Source: Bryoerythrophyllum caledonicum (Eukaryota > Streptophyta > Bryopsida > Pottiales > Pottiaceae). Taken from it: DNA of 64,000 bases. The stretch is taken from contig OZ020518.1 in the NCBI GenBank assembly GCA_963971425.1, forward strand, positions 31,812,770 to 31,876,769. Direction: 5' to 3'. Each line of letters begins with the position of its first letter. Position 1 is the stretch's first letter. Shown here piece by piece: positions 20,608 to 32,163 of the stretch. Made by a program: the position numbers and the translations under genes. The notes beneath the pieces are model-generated. The model saw only the letters and a program-made list of their open reading frames with translations. It did no database searches and was not told where the DNA came from.

Positions 20608-23600
20608 ATGAGTGGCACGCAATCAAGGGGTCGTCCAGACTCATCGCAGCCCGACATACTTGAATCAGGTACGTCAATGTCGTGCCTGTTTCAAACAATT
20701 TTGCTCATGTTTTTATACCTAAGGCGATCCTTGCTAACTTATTTTGTGATATGTGACTTGATCCTATGGCAGCTGATGAGGATGATGCAACTCAAGACGA
20801 AGCAGATTCTGAGGAGCACGGAGAGATGTCTGCAGAGGACCTTCGAAAGGTGATGCAACTCAAGACGAAGCAGATTCTGAGGAGCACGGAGAGATGTCTG
20901 CAGAGGACCTTCGAAAGGAGATGGACAAAATGGTGGTTAAGGAGTCTGTCAATATAAATGTTGTACTTGACAGGCTCCGATTTAAACCAAGGAGCAAGTC
21001 TTAACTAAATATTCCTTTATGCAGGATGAAGGCACTTGCAGTTATGAGGCCATACCTCAAGAACGACGTCATTGCTTTGAGCACCCATTTTGATGCCACT
21101 GGCTACATGGATGGACATGAGGTGTTTTATGTTGCCCTTCAAGACAATGAAGGAAAGACTATGGACGTCACTCCGAGTGACATTGAGAAGTGGAGTCAAG
21201 CTTGGAAAAACGCCAATGATGCCTTTGAGCTGGAGCTGCAGAGAGATAGCGCATGGAAGCATTTTTTGGGGAAGATGTTTTTTGTGTGGGATGGCAACCA
21301 TCGACTTCCAGCATGGCTGCCAATTATTAATCAAGATCATGGTGATGATCTAGCGTGGCACTACTCCGTGGAGTCTATCGTGTTGGAAGTGGAAGGTCAA
21401 GTTGGACCTCTCCAAATGGCACTTCACCAAGTCAACTGGTAAATATTGTTCACAGTCTGCCTTTCATTATTCTTGGATAACATTTTCCTCATAACTTGGT
21501 GTTGAGTGTGCAGGAGATATCAGACCGGTCACGTCAAAACCAATCTCGTGCACAAACTCTATCGCCTTCACGGAATTGCTGGTCTGCCTCTCAAGTACTT
21601 CGAGAAACTTGTCTCGTCTCAAGAGATTGCTGATGCAGAGAAGAAGTACAAGTTGAATCCAAATACGTGGTACACACTTACTATTGATTCACTCATTGGG
21701 ATTCTATACCAGGTCAGTAATACTTTTCTCTACCCCTCAGAATTTGTTCATTTCAATTGTTTTTGCATCAACATACATCCGATTTATACAATTTGATGTC
21801 CACTCGGCACTCCCCTGGGGCAGCCGTTGTCAGCTGCCTCAACTAGGTACTTGTTGGTTGACCAGTGGGATTCCTTAGGAGAGTCTACAAGCCTCCTTGC
21901 CTGCGCATCTCGACTTCCCTTCCTCAATTTTCTACCCTTTCACTGTCTATGTATTGATTTATTTGTTGTCTTATTATTACAGCAACAACTTGGTGATGCC
22001 GTGGCGCTTGCTACTCGAATGTTTGAAGAGAAGTATCCAGAAAAGTCATCGGAGTGGACAACCGTTAAGTTGCACAAGTCAATAGGTAAGGCGGTGAAGC
22101 AAGTGACGAAGGAGATGCATAACGAACTGAAGAAGCAGCTACCGATTGCAGATTCCAAGCATACACCTCAGTTCCTTGAACAAGTGCGAGTTCATTATGA
22201 GAGTCATGAGGATGACCGAGAGATGTCCCAAGAAAATCTTTGGTACCTATCAACCTCAGCAATGAACGCCGCCTCGAAGGTGAAGTGGCTGGAGGGTTGG
22301 AACAAGCCGGCTTCCTTGCGTGCTGCTGTTAAATTTCCTAAGGGAATATTTACAGACCATAGCTTTCCTGAGTGGCTCACAAAGGCGACTTGGTGGGCAC
22401 AGGTTTGTTTCAAATCCCTATGCCATCACATTCTTCAGCCATCAAACTCTTAATTTCTAAACAAATCCTCTGTGTCATGTTAATATAGCTGTGGTCCGAG
22501 GTGAAGATCTTATTTGACTCTACGTTATCTGAGCTCGGCAAATTGATTGACTATCACCCAGCCGGCGAGAGTTCCATTCCAACAACTGAAGATTGGGTGG
22601 AAAGGATGCGAATTCAGCTATGGGACTTGGCGTTTCATAATGAGTTGGGTTCAAAAGGAGTGCACAAGAACCGTGTAGTGGAGTTGCAAGAAGGACTTTC
22701 AGAGGCCGTCACTCGGGTGTTGTACCGATACTTCTTCTACATCTTTTACCCGAGGAATGCATTATCGAAGACGCTTGCATTCTTCGAGAGCTATTTGGAT
22801 CGAGATTCTGACAATTGCATGATCACAGATGTTATCGCCAAGAAGTGGGCCCATCAACACTGGCAGAACTATGGGTGGTACCTGGATTGCCCATTGACAA
22901 AGCCGCCGTTGTTCGACATTCCGCTCATGAACCACATCCAACCCAAGTTAGTTGGTAACAAAGTTTTGGTTTTGCCTTCAAAGGCAGCAGCGGTAGTGAA
23001 GGAGCCTCGAGGATCGAAGAGGAAGGCGGCAGCTGAAGAGAAGGCTAGGATGGAGAAAACTGCTGCGGAGGCCAAAGCCGCATCGGAGGCTGAAGCTGCT
23101 GCCACATTGAAGGCTCTGGCAGTTGAGGCGGAAGCAAGTATGAAGCGTCGTGCTGAAGCTACTATTGCGGAGATCATGGCGAAGCAGGAAGCCCTTTATT
23201 CAGCCTCTAAGGCAGCGGATGTGGATGCGGATATGGAGATCATGGACAGAGCCCACGACACCGTTATGGCATCTGTTGCTACTCGGACCCTTCATTCTTC
23301 AACGTCACTGTCGCAAGCTCTCTCCAGTCCCTTGTCTCTTGTCACGACTACATTGAAGAGAAAGGTGGCCATCAATAAATCAGCTGATCTCTCTGCTTCA
23401 TCATATCCCGCTTCGGTCTTAGTGGTACGGACGAGCATCCGGCAAATGATGGAGAAACTACCAGAAGTTCACGAGTGCCTCACGAAGCTTAACAACTTTG
23501 GACTCTAGGTACGGTCCTTCTCATGAAACTAAAATCTTGATATTTACACCTTTCTTTCTCATTTGATGTTGTTTTACCTCCTCTGCAGGTGAAGAAAGAG

Positions 23601-24698
23601 ATTGGGAGCGCCACACTCTCGCTTCACTGCAAACACTTTGGATTTGCATTGATTATGGCAGATGTGAAGAATGGCCTCTCCGTTCCAGGAATCTTCGTGA
23701 ATGCAACTCAAATTCCACCCTGGAATGAGTACTCAGTTCAAGATGTGGATTACTTGTTTGAATTTGCGGAGAATTTTCTCCACAAAGAAGGTGCGATTCT
23801 GGTGTTTGCCCTTCACGTTCCTAATATCCGAACAGACGTCTTCTCATACGCTGCGGCCTATAATTTGAAATTGCACCGAGAGTAGTGGGGAATCAACGAC
23901 CTTCCGCTTTCCTCTTATACAAAACCAGGAGTTAAGGTTAGGTTTACTATCCAATTCACGGTGTCTTCCCTCTTTTTCACAATTCATTACTAAAGAGCTC
24001 TATTTCTAATTTTATTTGTTGTTCATTCTCTAACTCCCTTTCTAAACTATTTCAGTGTCGTCGATTTCGTATTCTTTTCTTCATCCACAATGCGATGGAA
24101 GGTAATCGCTTCTTGATTGCTATGGATGAAGATCTCGTGGAGTTTGACATAGGGGTCTCAGAAACGGACGTCCTCTTCAACTTTACCTCTTCTGAGTCTC
24201 AATCCATGAATGGTTCCGTTCCTTGGAGAGGCGCCCGTGAGAAAAACTCGGTCTTCCTCCAGATGCTCATCGCTGCACTGACGAAGAGTGGAGATGTGGT
24301 CCTTGACACCACGGCGACAGTTGGTAAATTGTGTTGCACCGTGTTCGTATTCTCTATTTCTAATTCTAGTTTGATTGCCCTTAACAATTGTTTTCTGTCA
24401 CTAGGAAACTCCATTCGGGCTTGCACAACCATTGGTCGTCACATTGCAGCCCTTGAGGATGACTCCCTTGTCTTTGAAGCAATGCTCTCTCAATTCAAGA
24501 CTTCTGAGCAAGCCGTTCACGTCCAAGCTTCTACTTTAGCGGCTCGGGCTGCACCTGATATTGACGTGCCCATCCGTCAAGTCACTCGAAGAAACCGATT
24601 GAGTACGTACGTTCTCATTTTATTTTCTTTTCATTTCGTTGAGCTGTTTTTATTTTTCTTCATATCCACTGATCTATGTTATGCTACTCCAGACTGAT
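20608..24698 (+). pseudogene. Multi-exon ParB-like / N4-N6 DNA methyltransferase gene of the element
   Basis: Exons with good splice sites: 20,608-20,668; from 20,773; about 21,025-21,441; 21,514-21,712; 21,983-22,401; 22,490-23,510; 23,589 to about 23,935; about 24,056-24,322; from 24,405. The 21-kb exon has the ParB/Srx-like motif FFVWDGNHRLPAW. Middle exons are unfamiliar, then an Ala/Glu/Lys coiled coil (22,990-23,230). The end is methyltransferase-like: TQIPPWNEY (motif IV, DPPY/W position with Ile for Asp), REKNSVFLQMLI, GDVVLDTTATVG (motif I position), then RACTTIGRHIAALEDD. This motif IV-before-I order is that of beta-class enzymes. A TAG at the 23,506 exon end, another TAG after LHRE at about 23,883 and a 68-bp duplication near the start show that it is damaged. 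Confidence 0.55.
20783..20918. repeat. Perfect 68-bp tandem duplication
   Basis: Unit 20,783-20,850 is repeated without change at 20,851-20,918. Because 68 is not a multiple of three, the acidic N-terminal reading (EEHGEMSAEDLRK) is thrown out of frame after the first copy. Perfect identity suggests a recent event, younger than the point mutations elsewhere in the element. Confidence 0.9.
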
Positions 24699-24876
24699 GG
24701 CTGCTGCCGTGTCACCGGTGAGAGACTTTGTCATTTTTCCATGGGATGCAGAAGTCACAAATTTACAAGCAACCGTATCATCACCAAGTGATTCTTTACC
24801 AATTCTGCGTTTTGACAGATGTGTTCGTAGATTTATTGATGATGAGGCAGAATTAGACTTCGACATTCTATCATGA

Positions 24877-25380
24877 ACCTCCATTAATTCTAATTTCTTG
24901 CACATTTGAAGCCTCACTTCTCCTACTTTTGACTTACATTTTCTCTTCACTCCATGGTCTTAAACATTGAATACATTGCATTTTTTCTATGTTGTCAATA
25001 CTGTCTTTACATGGTAAAGTCCTTCATTCTAAACCGTCTTTGTCCCTTCTTTATATCATTTTAATACCATTTTGTAAATTCAAAAGAGGTGTTGAATAAC
25101 TCTTCTTGTGCACTCTACTTATAACAGTCCACTTTGTCCTCTCTTTGGTTATATCCATTGAAAAAATGTTGGTTTCTAATGTAATATTTGCAAAATTGAA
25201 TTCCTACTTTGATATTGTTTATATCTAATGATACCCTTTGGTCACCTTAAGTTCACGAATGTAATTTTACTTACTTTAAATTTGCAGTATCCTAAACCTA
25301 AATCCATTATCTCCTTTTTATAAATAGCAAATTCAGATTTAATTTCAAATCCAACTTTGATCCCTTACTTTCATGTAAGG
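24877..25380. other. Element interior, AT-rich, no gene seen
   Basis: Between the last methyltransferase exon and the right inverted repeat I find no recognisable frame. It is pyrimidine-rich on the plus strand and may hold a 3' UTR. Confidence 0.4.
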
Positions 25381-25700
25381 AATTGATTTTTTCTATTCAA
25401 AATTCGGCCACGGTCATAGGGTAATGTAACCCATGTCAGTCCTAAGCCCTACTCTAATTTCATTTGAAGTGGCAAACTAGTATATCATGACAACATTTGA
25501 ATCTCCAAATGTGGTCCACTTCCCACGGCTATAGGACCCTATCTTAAACATTGACTTCCAATTTTCCTTTCACTTTTACTTACAAGTTCCCTAAACTTTT
25601 ACTTTTTCTACAAAATCTCATCTTTTTTGCGCTCTACGCTCGCAAACCAAGGCTCGCCGCTCTCTGCTCGCGGCTCTAGGCTCGCAAAATAGCTTTCCCC
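25380..25700 (-). repeat. Right terminal inverted repeat
   Basis: The reverse complement starts GGGGAAAGCTATTTTGCGAG and follows the left end through the GCGAGCGTAGAG repeats and the run GTAGAAAAAGTAAAAGTTT, then more weakly to about 25,400. Confidence 0.85.
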
Positions 25701-25710
25701 ATCACGTCGT
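25701..25710. repeat. Right target-site duplication
   Basis: ATCACGTCGT, one base different from the left copy; the gypsy frame resumes at once with RSYLASKEGDE. Confidence 0.85.
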
Positions 25711-26993
25711 TCTTACCTTGCCTCTAAAGAAGGAGATGAAATATACCATCAACAAAAAACCATCATTCTACGACCTGAACATTTGAGCCTCCATTTGTTA
25801 GTCACCTCTATTCCCAAAATTGTCCACTTATTAAAGAAATTAAAAAAGTCCTTAAACAAGATCCCTTGTAAAAAATGTAAAGACACAATTGGAATTAGAA
25901 GGGAGCAAAGATTTTGAATTTAAAGATGAATTATTATTTTATAAAGGCTTGTTATATGTTCCTCCCAGAACTTCATGACTACAAATTCTTTAGGCACGTC
26001 ACAATTTTCCAAGTGTTGGACATTTTGGGTACAACAAAAAACTTGAATTAATATCAAGAGACTATTGGTGGCCACAAATGTGGAAATTTATAAAAGATTA
26101 TATCAAATCATGTAATATTTGTTCCCGTGCTAAATGTACACGCCATTGTCCATATGGACTTTTGCAGCCACTACCTATTCCAGAAAAACCTTGGACATCA
26201 TTATCAATGGATTTCATTACTGATCTCCCAAATTCATATAATTTCGATTCTATTCTTGTAATAGTTGACCGTTTTACCAAAATGTTACATTTTATACCTT
26301 GTAAAAAATCAATTACTGGTGAAGAAACGGCAAAATTGTTTGTAGACAATATTTATCGTATCCACGGTCTTCCTAACGATATTGTCTCTGATTGAGGCCC
26401 ACAATTTATTTCAAAGTTTTGGAAAACATTCTTTGAACTTTTAAGAGTAAAAATTAATCTTTCTTGAAGACCTTGTAGGGCACATGGCTGCCATTCATAA
26501 TGAACTTAGATTCCAACTTCAAGAAGCTCAAGATCATTATAAAGAATATGCAGATGTTCGTCGCAAAGTTCAACCTTCATTTAAAGTTGGGGATCAAGTT
26601 TGGCTTCTTCGACGTAATATTCAAACTACAAGGCCATCTAAAAAACTTGACTACCAAAGACTAGGACCATTTCCAATTATTAAACAAATCAATCATGTTT
26701 CTTTCCGCTTAAAACTTCCAAGTGCTATGAAAATTCACCATGTTTTTCACGTCTCTCTACTGGAGCCACATTGTAATAATACAATTCAAGGGGGGGGTTT
26801 AACACCCCTGCCACCAATTGAAGTTAACAACAACTGGGAATATGAAGTAGAAGAGGTATTAGACTTTCGAATAAAAGGAAACCATTTGAAATATCTTGTT
26901 CATTGGAAGGATTATGATATAAGTGAACATACATGGGAGCCTGCATCAAATCTTCAAAATGCTCCTAAAATTAAGCTTACTAGTTTCCATTAA
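25711..26993 (+). pseudogene. Ty3/gypsy integrase and chromodomain (continuation of 7,962-10,966)
   Basis: The zinc-binding part is worn; the core reads DYWWPQMWKFIKDYIKSC, then NICSRAKC, LSMDFITDLP and VDRFTKMLHFIP, with a TGA at 26,393-26,395 just before GPQF. A deletion after KINLS (about 26,460) removes the catalytic Glu region. The 26,484-26,993 frame then gives the GPY/F-like segment (KLDYQRLGPFPIIKQI) and a C-terminal chromodomain (EYEVEEVLDFRIKGNHLKYL, then VHWKDYDISEHTWEPASNL). The chromodomain marks it as a chromovirus; in that group it directs integration to modified histones. Confidence 0.9.
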
Positions 26994-27040
26994 AAAAAAT
27001 CCTGAAAAGCCAAAATTCGCTCCTCCTGGAACTCGTCGCT

Positions 27041-27060
27041 AGAGGGGAGGTGATACAACA
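27041..27060 (+). other. Polypurine tract and probable 3' LTR start
   Basis: AGAGGGGAGG followed by TGATACAACA has the form of a polypurine tract abutting an LTR that begins with TG. No matching 5' LTR is found upstream of gag, so the LTR length cannot be set. Confidence 0.5.
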
Positions 27061-30000
27061 AACCAAGATTGCCTAGGCAAAAAACGATTCAATAGTGCAA
27101 TAACTAGGAGGTGAGCATAAAACGCACCGTGAGCAAGCTTAGTGATACACTTTTCATGTGTGCCGTGTAGGAGTATTTGACCTAAAGTGTATTTGTTTGG
27201 ATTGTATGTGGCACATATTGTGCAGGAACCATTTGGGAAACGTCTCCCCCCTTGCATTCTTTCAAAAAATACTACTGGAAACAAATGGTCTCCTTTAGAT
27301 CCCACCCGCCGCCACTCGCTGCCCAAATCAAACATTGACAAGGTGCGTAGGCGGGGTTTGCAGCGTCTTCCAGACAGTCCAGTATTGCAAGAGAATGGCG
27401 CAACATGGACTCGGCAACGTCAATGGGTTTTTTGAAGACCTGTATAGAGGCTTATGGAGGAACTCCCTAGACAATTTAATTAGTGATAGGACGATTGTGT
27501 TTTGCCTTGGGGTAAATGAGTGTTGTGTGTGACTTTCTTTTATGAAGTTTTAAATAAAGCTTGGATTAATGGTACATGCTTCTTTTACCGTTACCAATTT
27601 TTTGGACATTCGGCTAATTTGGTCCCTCCATGGAATGAAATATAGTATTTAACGGTACATTGTCTTTTTGCACCTACAAATGTCTATATATATTGATATT
27701 TCAAAGATCATATATCTTCAAAGTCATGGAAATCTCCCAATATAACGAATATGGTGTTAGAGTTGTTAAGGACTTATGGATATTGAGTAAATATATATGC
27801 ATTCATATAATCCATAAACAATAGATTGGTAGGACAATGTATGGTTGAAAATCCTATCATCTAAGTTGAATTTGTGAAATCAATCAAAGTTTAAGTTGTT
27901 TAATTACAGAAAATCTAAGTAACACATTTATAATGTGTAAATCAGAGAGATTGTAAAATTACAAGTAATTGAATTTTGGGATTATAGCATTAGAATTACT
28001 CTGTCGTTATAAGGTTAGGCTTGGAGGATTGAATTGAAATTAGATAATCTCTCATTATTGAAAGACTTAAAGACAGTGCAAAGTCTAAGAGTTGGACAAC
28101 ATTATTAGGAGTGGAATTTAAAGATTAAAGAGGTGCGAGTGCAACTGATAAATATTCTCTCCACTTCAGGAGGTAGTGTCAGGTCTTACGAATTATTAGG
28201 TGTAGAATTTATTGTTAGTATGATACCTTAAATAGATGAAATAGTCATACTTTATAATCCAAATCCAGGATAATCTGAATAAACCCTTACAATAATCAGA
28301 GAACTTTTTTTTACTATCTAATCTTAGTCATAGATGTTGGACAAACGGCTCTATCTAAAAGAACCCTCATATTATGAATTCATGGATTTGTTTTGCTCTA
28401 CAAATTTTTACGATTTCAAAATACGATATTGCATCTGGATCCCAAGATCAAGACTTGGAAGAGAAACATGGAACTGGTAACGCGTGGGGAAGCTGGATCA
28501 GACAAAGTTAGGCTGAACATGAGCAGAAGCAAATGGGATATGGCTATGGCTTGTGCACAACACAAGCAAGCACTTGTGAACTTCTTGTTTGAAATAATCT
28601 CTAACTACACGCATGATCCAACAGTAGAAAATGATGCACGGAGAGAAGAAGCGATGACGAGATTAATTACTACGTATAAGCTTATGTTTGGTCGTAATCG
28701 TGATGGGGTGGTCGAGGTGGCTGACCTGATCCAACATCACCTCTATGTAACGGAGGGCCGTCTGCTCTTGAGGAGATCAACAACAAGGCAGTCTTATCGA
28801 TCTCAAGGTTCTCTTTCTCTACAAGCGCCTATAGCCGCTTACAATCCCTGATTCTTTCAGCTTTCCAAAGTAGAAAATCTCGCACCGGCAAACAACAATG
28901 TTATAACCATGATGTGTGTAGTGCGAGTGCCGGATTCAAAGACATAAATGCACTTCATACTTCAATGTGGCGGCCATGAGAAGGCGCTAGAGGCCATCGG
29001 TAGTGATGAGAATGAACACAACTTTGCACAGCGGGTCATCGAGGAACTTGAAGAAGGGAACTCCAAAACTTCTTTGTTTACTTCCTCACCGCAATCAACA
29101 CTATATGTGATTGAATTTGTCTTAAACCCTACGCTTTCAACAAAGTGTAAACACATCGAGTTGTATTGACGGAAATAACTATTCAAACCTCCCAAACCTT
29201 GTCGACTTCCAGGAAAGAAGACCATTACTAAAAGCACATCATAGTCAATATCATAGTGATAAAAAACATGCTTGCATCTATAGGGAACTCGGATGACTTT
29301 TGTTAGTCAGATTGCCGTTTTTTTCTTGTCTCTCCAGCACTACCTTCTTCATATCAATTTAAAAATGGCCATATACAGACTGTAATTTGTGGCCACAAAG
29401 CCTACTAATTCTTTCGTGGCGCTCGCCATTTTTTATTTCCAGCATTCACAAATAGATCAACTAGTTCTAAACCTCATACTTCACATTCCACTTTGTCACG
29501 AATTTTGAGTTGCTGCCATATTCTACCTAAAGCGTCCAATATTGGGCTTCTTGGGCGGTAAAGGGTTAAGGATGGATCAAACATATATATATTTTTTTAA
29601 TGTTAGCCTCTTTCGGGACCAAAATTCTTCTCCTTCTTCCTATTCATTTAAAAAATTACTTCCTTCAATACCGAGCATGACCGGTGAGACCTAGGAGATT
29701 CTATGAGCGTGTGATAGATTATGCAAAACATCATGTACACATTGGATACATATCACCGCAACACTAATTCACAAAAATCATTGTAGTTTGTTGAAGCTGC
29801 ATCAATCCTTGCAACATTGGTCTTATTAGAATCATCGTAACCCGAGCTACGTCCACTGTGAAGAATGTTTTGGTGCTAGTTTCCTCTATCGACTGCAACA
29901 ACGCAATTTCACCCCAAGAGACCACTTTTGGGCCTCTCAAGCACTAAAGGCTTAACGATGGATCAATCAAACACTTTATTTATGTCAGCCTCTTTTAAGA

Positions 30001-30200
30001 CTAGAATAATTATTTTCCTTCTTCTTCTTCCTATTTATCTAAAAATTAAAGTTATGAATTACAAATATAACAATTTTCAGAGGGTGAAGGAAGTTGTCTG
30101 ATGTATTTTCAAATTCTAGCTCTTTTATTTATACTATATGTTCATCTCCAAAATCAAAAGAAACTTAAATTTGTGCTCTCAACTGGCAACAAATAACAAA
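27061..30200. other. Repeat-derived intergenic DNA
   Basis: The probable 3' LTR start is followed by AT-rich DNA. Frames at 28,393-28,851 (152 residues, basic, no domain) and 28,948-29,169 are unrecognised and may be remnants. A direct repeat of about 110 bp is found at about 29,545-29,655 and 29,925-30,045 (shared words GGATCAA, TCAGCCTCTTT/TTAGCCTCTTT, CTTCTTCCTATT). Confidence 0.4.
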
Positions 30201-30212
30201 ATCATCCACATT

Positions 30213-30570
30213 AAGATAACCCCCTTAGTCACCAACCAACACCTATAAAATTGGAGAATATTCAATCTGTTTCCATCCCATTACCACCAATTTAACTCCA
30301 AATGGAGGTTTGCTATTACTTGGGATCCCTTACACTACTTTTAGTCAAATGCTTAAGGCATCCACTGGCCAAAAATGACAACACAAAGTTGTAAAAATGG
30401 CAACACACAACTGCCATTTTCACAATCAATTCACATTTCATCACAAAAATATGAAATCACTGAGGTTAAAATTGGCTATCACTGAAGAATAATAATGTAT
30501 AATTCACTCCTCTCTCCAAATATGCACATTGCTTAACTTGTCGGTTACTACGGGAAGGGGGATTTACCTT
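30213..30570 (-). mobile_element. MITE family copy 1
   Basis: Begins AAGATAACCCCC, ends GGGGGATTTACCTT, and carries the family's inner words (CCAAATGGAGGTTTGCTATTA, AAAATATGAAATCACT, CTCTCCAAATATGCACATT). Length is about 358 bp with no coding capacity. The target duplication is not clear. Confidence 0.75.
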
Positions 30571-30667
30571 ACATCAAAATACAATCATCCCTTCCATAAG
30601 TTGTACCTCCAATAAGTCATAATGCCGTTAACTTATAACCTCAAATCACTCAAACTTTAACTAACAT

Positions 30668-30712
30668 AATAACCTCTGCTAAGTTATAACCTCCGCTAAG
30701 TTATACCGCTTC
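30668..30712. repeat. Short tandem repeat upstream of the riboflavin synthase gene
   Basis: ATAACCTCYGCTAAGTT occurs twice in a row, with partial copies on both sides. It lies 150-190 bp upstream of the ATG at 30,860, so it may be in the promoter or 5' UTR; no function can be claimed. Confidence 0.5.
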
Positions 30713-30859
30713 ATTCATACCGGCGCTAGATTTGGCTATTACTTTAGTGGCGCGATGACTGCACAGATTGTTCAGCGGGCATTTCAGTTGTGCAGTTGAT
30801 CTTGAGCACTTGCTGTGCTGCTTGTGTTTCGGCGAGCTTCGGCAATCCCCTGAGCAGCC

Positions 30860-32163
30860 ATGGCTGCGCTTGCGCGCTCGTTCTCTGCTGCTGCACTCCG
30901 GAGCTCGAGCTCTGTCTCCTCGGGTTCCCGCAATTCCACGTCTCTTGTGGTTTCACTCTCGCCATCTCCTTCTTCGTGCAGTTTGAGAGGGGCTTTCTCG
31001 CGGGGTTCGTTCGGCAGCCGCTTCAATGGCCATCCTCGCAGCTTATTCGCCCTGCGCTCCGGAGTTGCGTTGCGACAGACGAGGTGCGTTACGGTTCAAT
31101 TGGTATCTGAAACCTAGCTGGTGTCGGGATGGAGTCCTGGTTTTTGGTCTTGGATTTTGTGGCTGGATGCGAGCTACCGGGTTCTCATTCTCTGGTGTTC
31201 AATTGGAGACTGGAGGTTCTCTTGGCGTTGGGATTTTGCATTGGTCTGAATTTTTCCATGATGGAGTCATGGTTTAGGGTTTTGAGTTCATTTTGGGTTT
31301 TGTGGCCTGATGGACCGAGGTATATGTGAGTTTTCATGCTCTGGTATTCAATTCTGTGCGGAGCTATCATCATCTAGCGTCTGTTGTTGAGCCGCATTGG
31401 ACTGATATGCATTGGTGGTCTGGGTCACAGATTGGCAGGAGAGCGAGGGGCGCGGGCTATGTTCACGGGCCTTGTTGAAGAAATGGGCCACGTGAAAGAT
31501 GTGCGCGTGTTGGAGGATGGAGGATTCGAAATGACGATCGGAGCGAGCGTTGTTTTGGAGAATGTTAGTCTCGGTGATAGCATTGCAGTGAACGGAACGT
31601 GCTTAACAGTCACTCGGTTTGATTCCTCCTCTTTTACTGTAGGATTGGCTCCGGAAACGCTGCGGAAGACATCGCTCGGGGAATGCTCCTCTGGATCGCC
31701 TGTGAACCTGGAGAGGTCTCTCCTCCCGACCACACGTCTGGGTGGTCACTTCGTGCAGGGCCATGTGGATGGAACTGGCACCATAGCTGCATTCAACCCT
31801 GAGAATGACTCCCTGTGGGTGACCATCAAAACTAGCCCGGAGATTCTCAAGTACATCGTTCCCAAAGGGTACATTGCTGTCGATGGAACCAGCCTGACGG
31901 TGGTGGAGGTGCTGGATAGTGAATCATCGTTCACTTTCATGCTTGTGGCTTACACGCAGCAGAAAGTTATCCTCTCTGGGAAACAGGTGAGTCTTTTTCT
32001 CAGGGTTTTTGTTTCGAGTCGTTTCCAGCTTCTAAGGTGTAACGTGATCTCATGGTTTTGTCTCATGCAGGTGGGAGCCAAGGTGAATCTAGAAGTGGAC
32101 ATCTTGGGAAAATATGTAGAACGGATGTTGCAAGGTTATAAGACCCCGGTTGGAGCTCGTTAG
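30860..32163 (+). CDS. RIBC: Riboflavin synthase, plastid-targeted
   Basis: Catalyses the last step of vitamin B2 synthesis, dismutation of two 6,7-dimethyl-8-ribityllumazine molecules to riboflavin. Exons 30,860-31,083, 31,431-31,986 and 32,071-32,163 join in frame (AG/GTGCGT, CACAG/, CAG/GTGAGT, TGCAG/) to give 290 residues. Residues 1 to about 75 are Ser/Arg/Ala rich with few acids, a chloroplast-transit-like leader. The mature part begins at MFTGLVEEMG and has the two tandem barrels of the family: VNGTCLTV and GHFVQGHVDG in the first, then VDGTSLTVVE in the second, ending with the trimer helix DILGKYVERMLQGY. The ATG at 30,860 is preferred because it supplies the leader and the phase-2 splice. 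All conserved parts are intact. Confidence 0.93.

Larger units (their letters stand above)
10967..25700. mobile_element. Giant Mutator-like DNA transposon nested in a gypsy element
   Basis: The two ends form long inverted repeats, and a 10-bp duplicated target flanks them. The interrupted gypsy frame (RNase H tail at 10,966; continuation RSYLASKEGDEIYHQ at 25,708) proves the insertion boundaries. Length is 14,734 bp. Contents from left to right: a decayed transposase (minus), an unidentified 118-residue frame, plus-strand fragments of selenium-binding protein, acyl-CoA synthetase and probably enoyl reductase, and a multi-exon ParB/methyltransferase gene (plus). Boundaries and inverted repeats are seen directly; the MULE label rests on TIR length, target duplication size and the WRKY-GCM1-like finger of the transposase. 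Confidence 0.85.

Noticed and set aside
4490-24698. Endogenous giant-virus or bacterial DNA suggested by ParB-like, methyltransferase and phosphatase motifs
   Set aside because: The pieces are divided by spliceosomal-type introns and lie in or near transposons; no capsid, polymerase or other viral core gene is visible.
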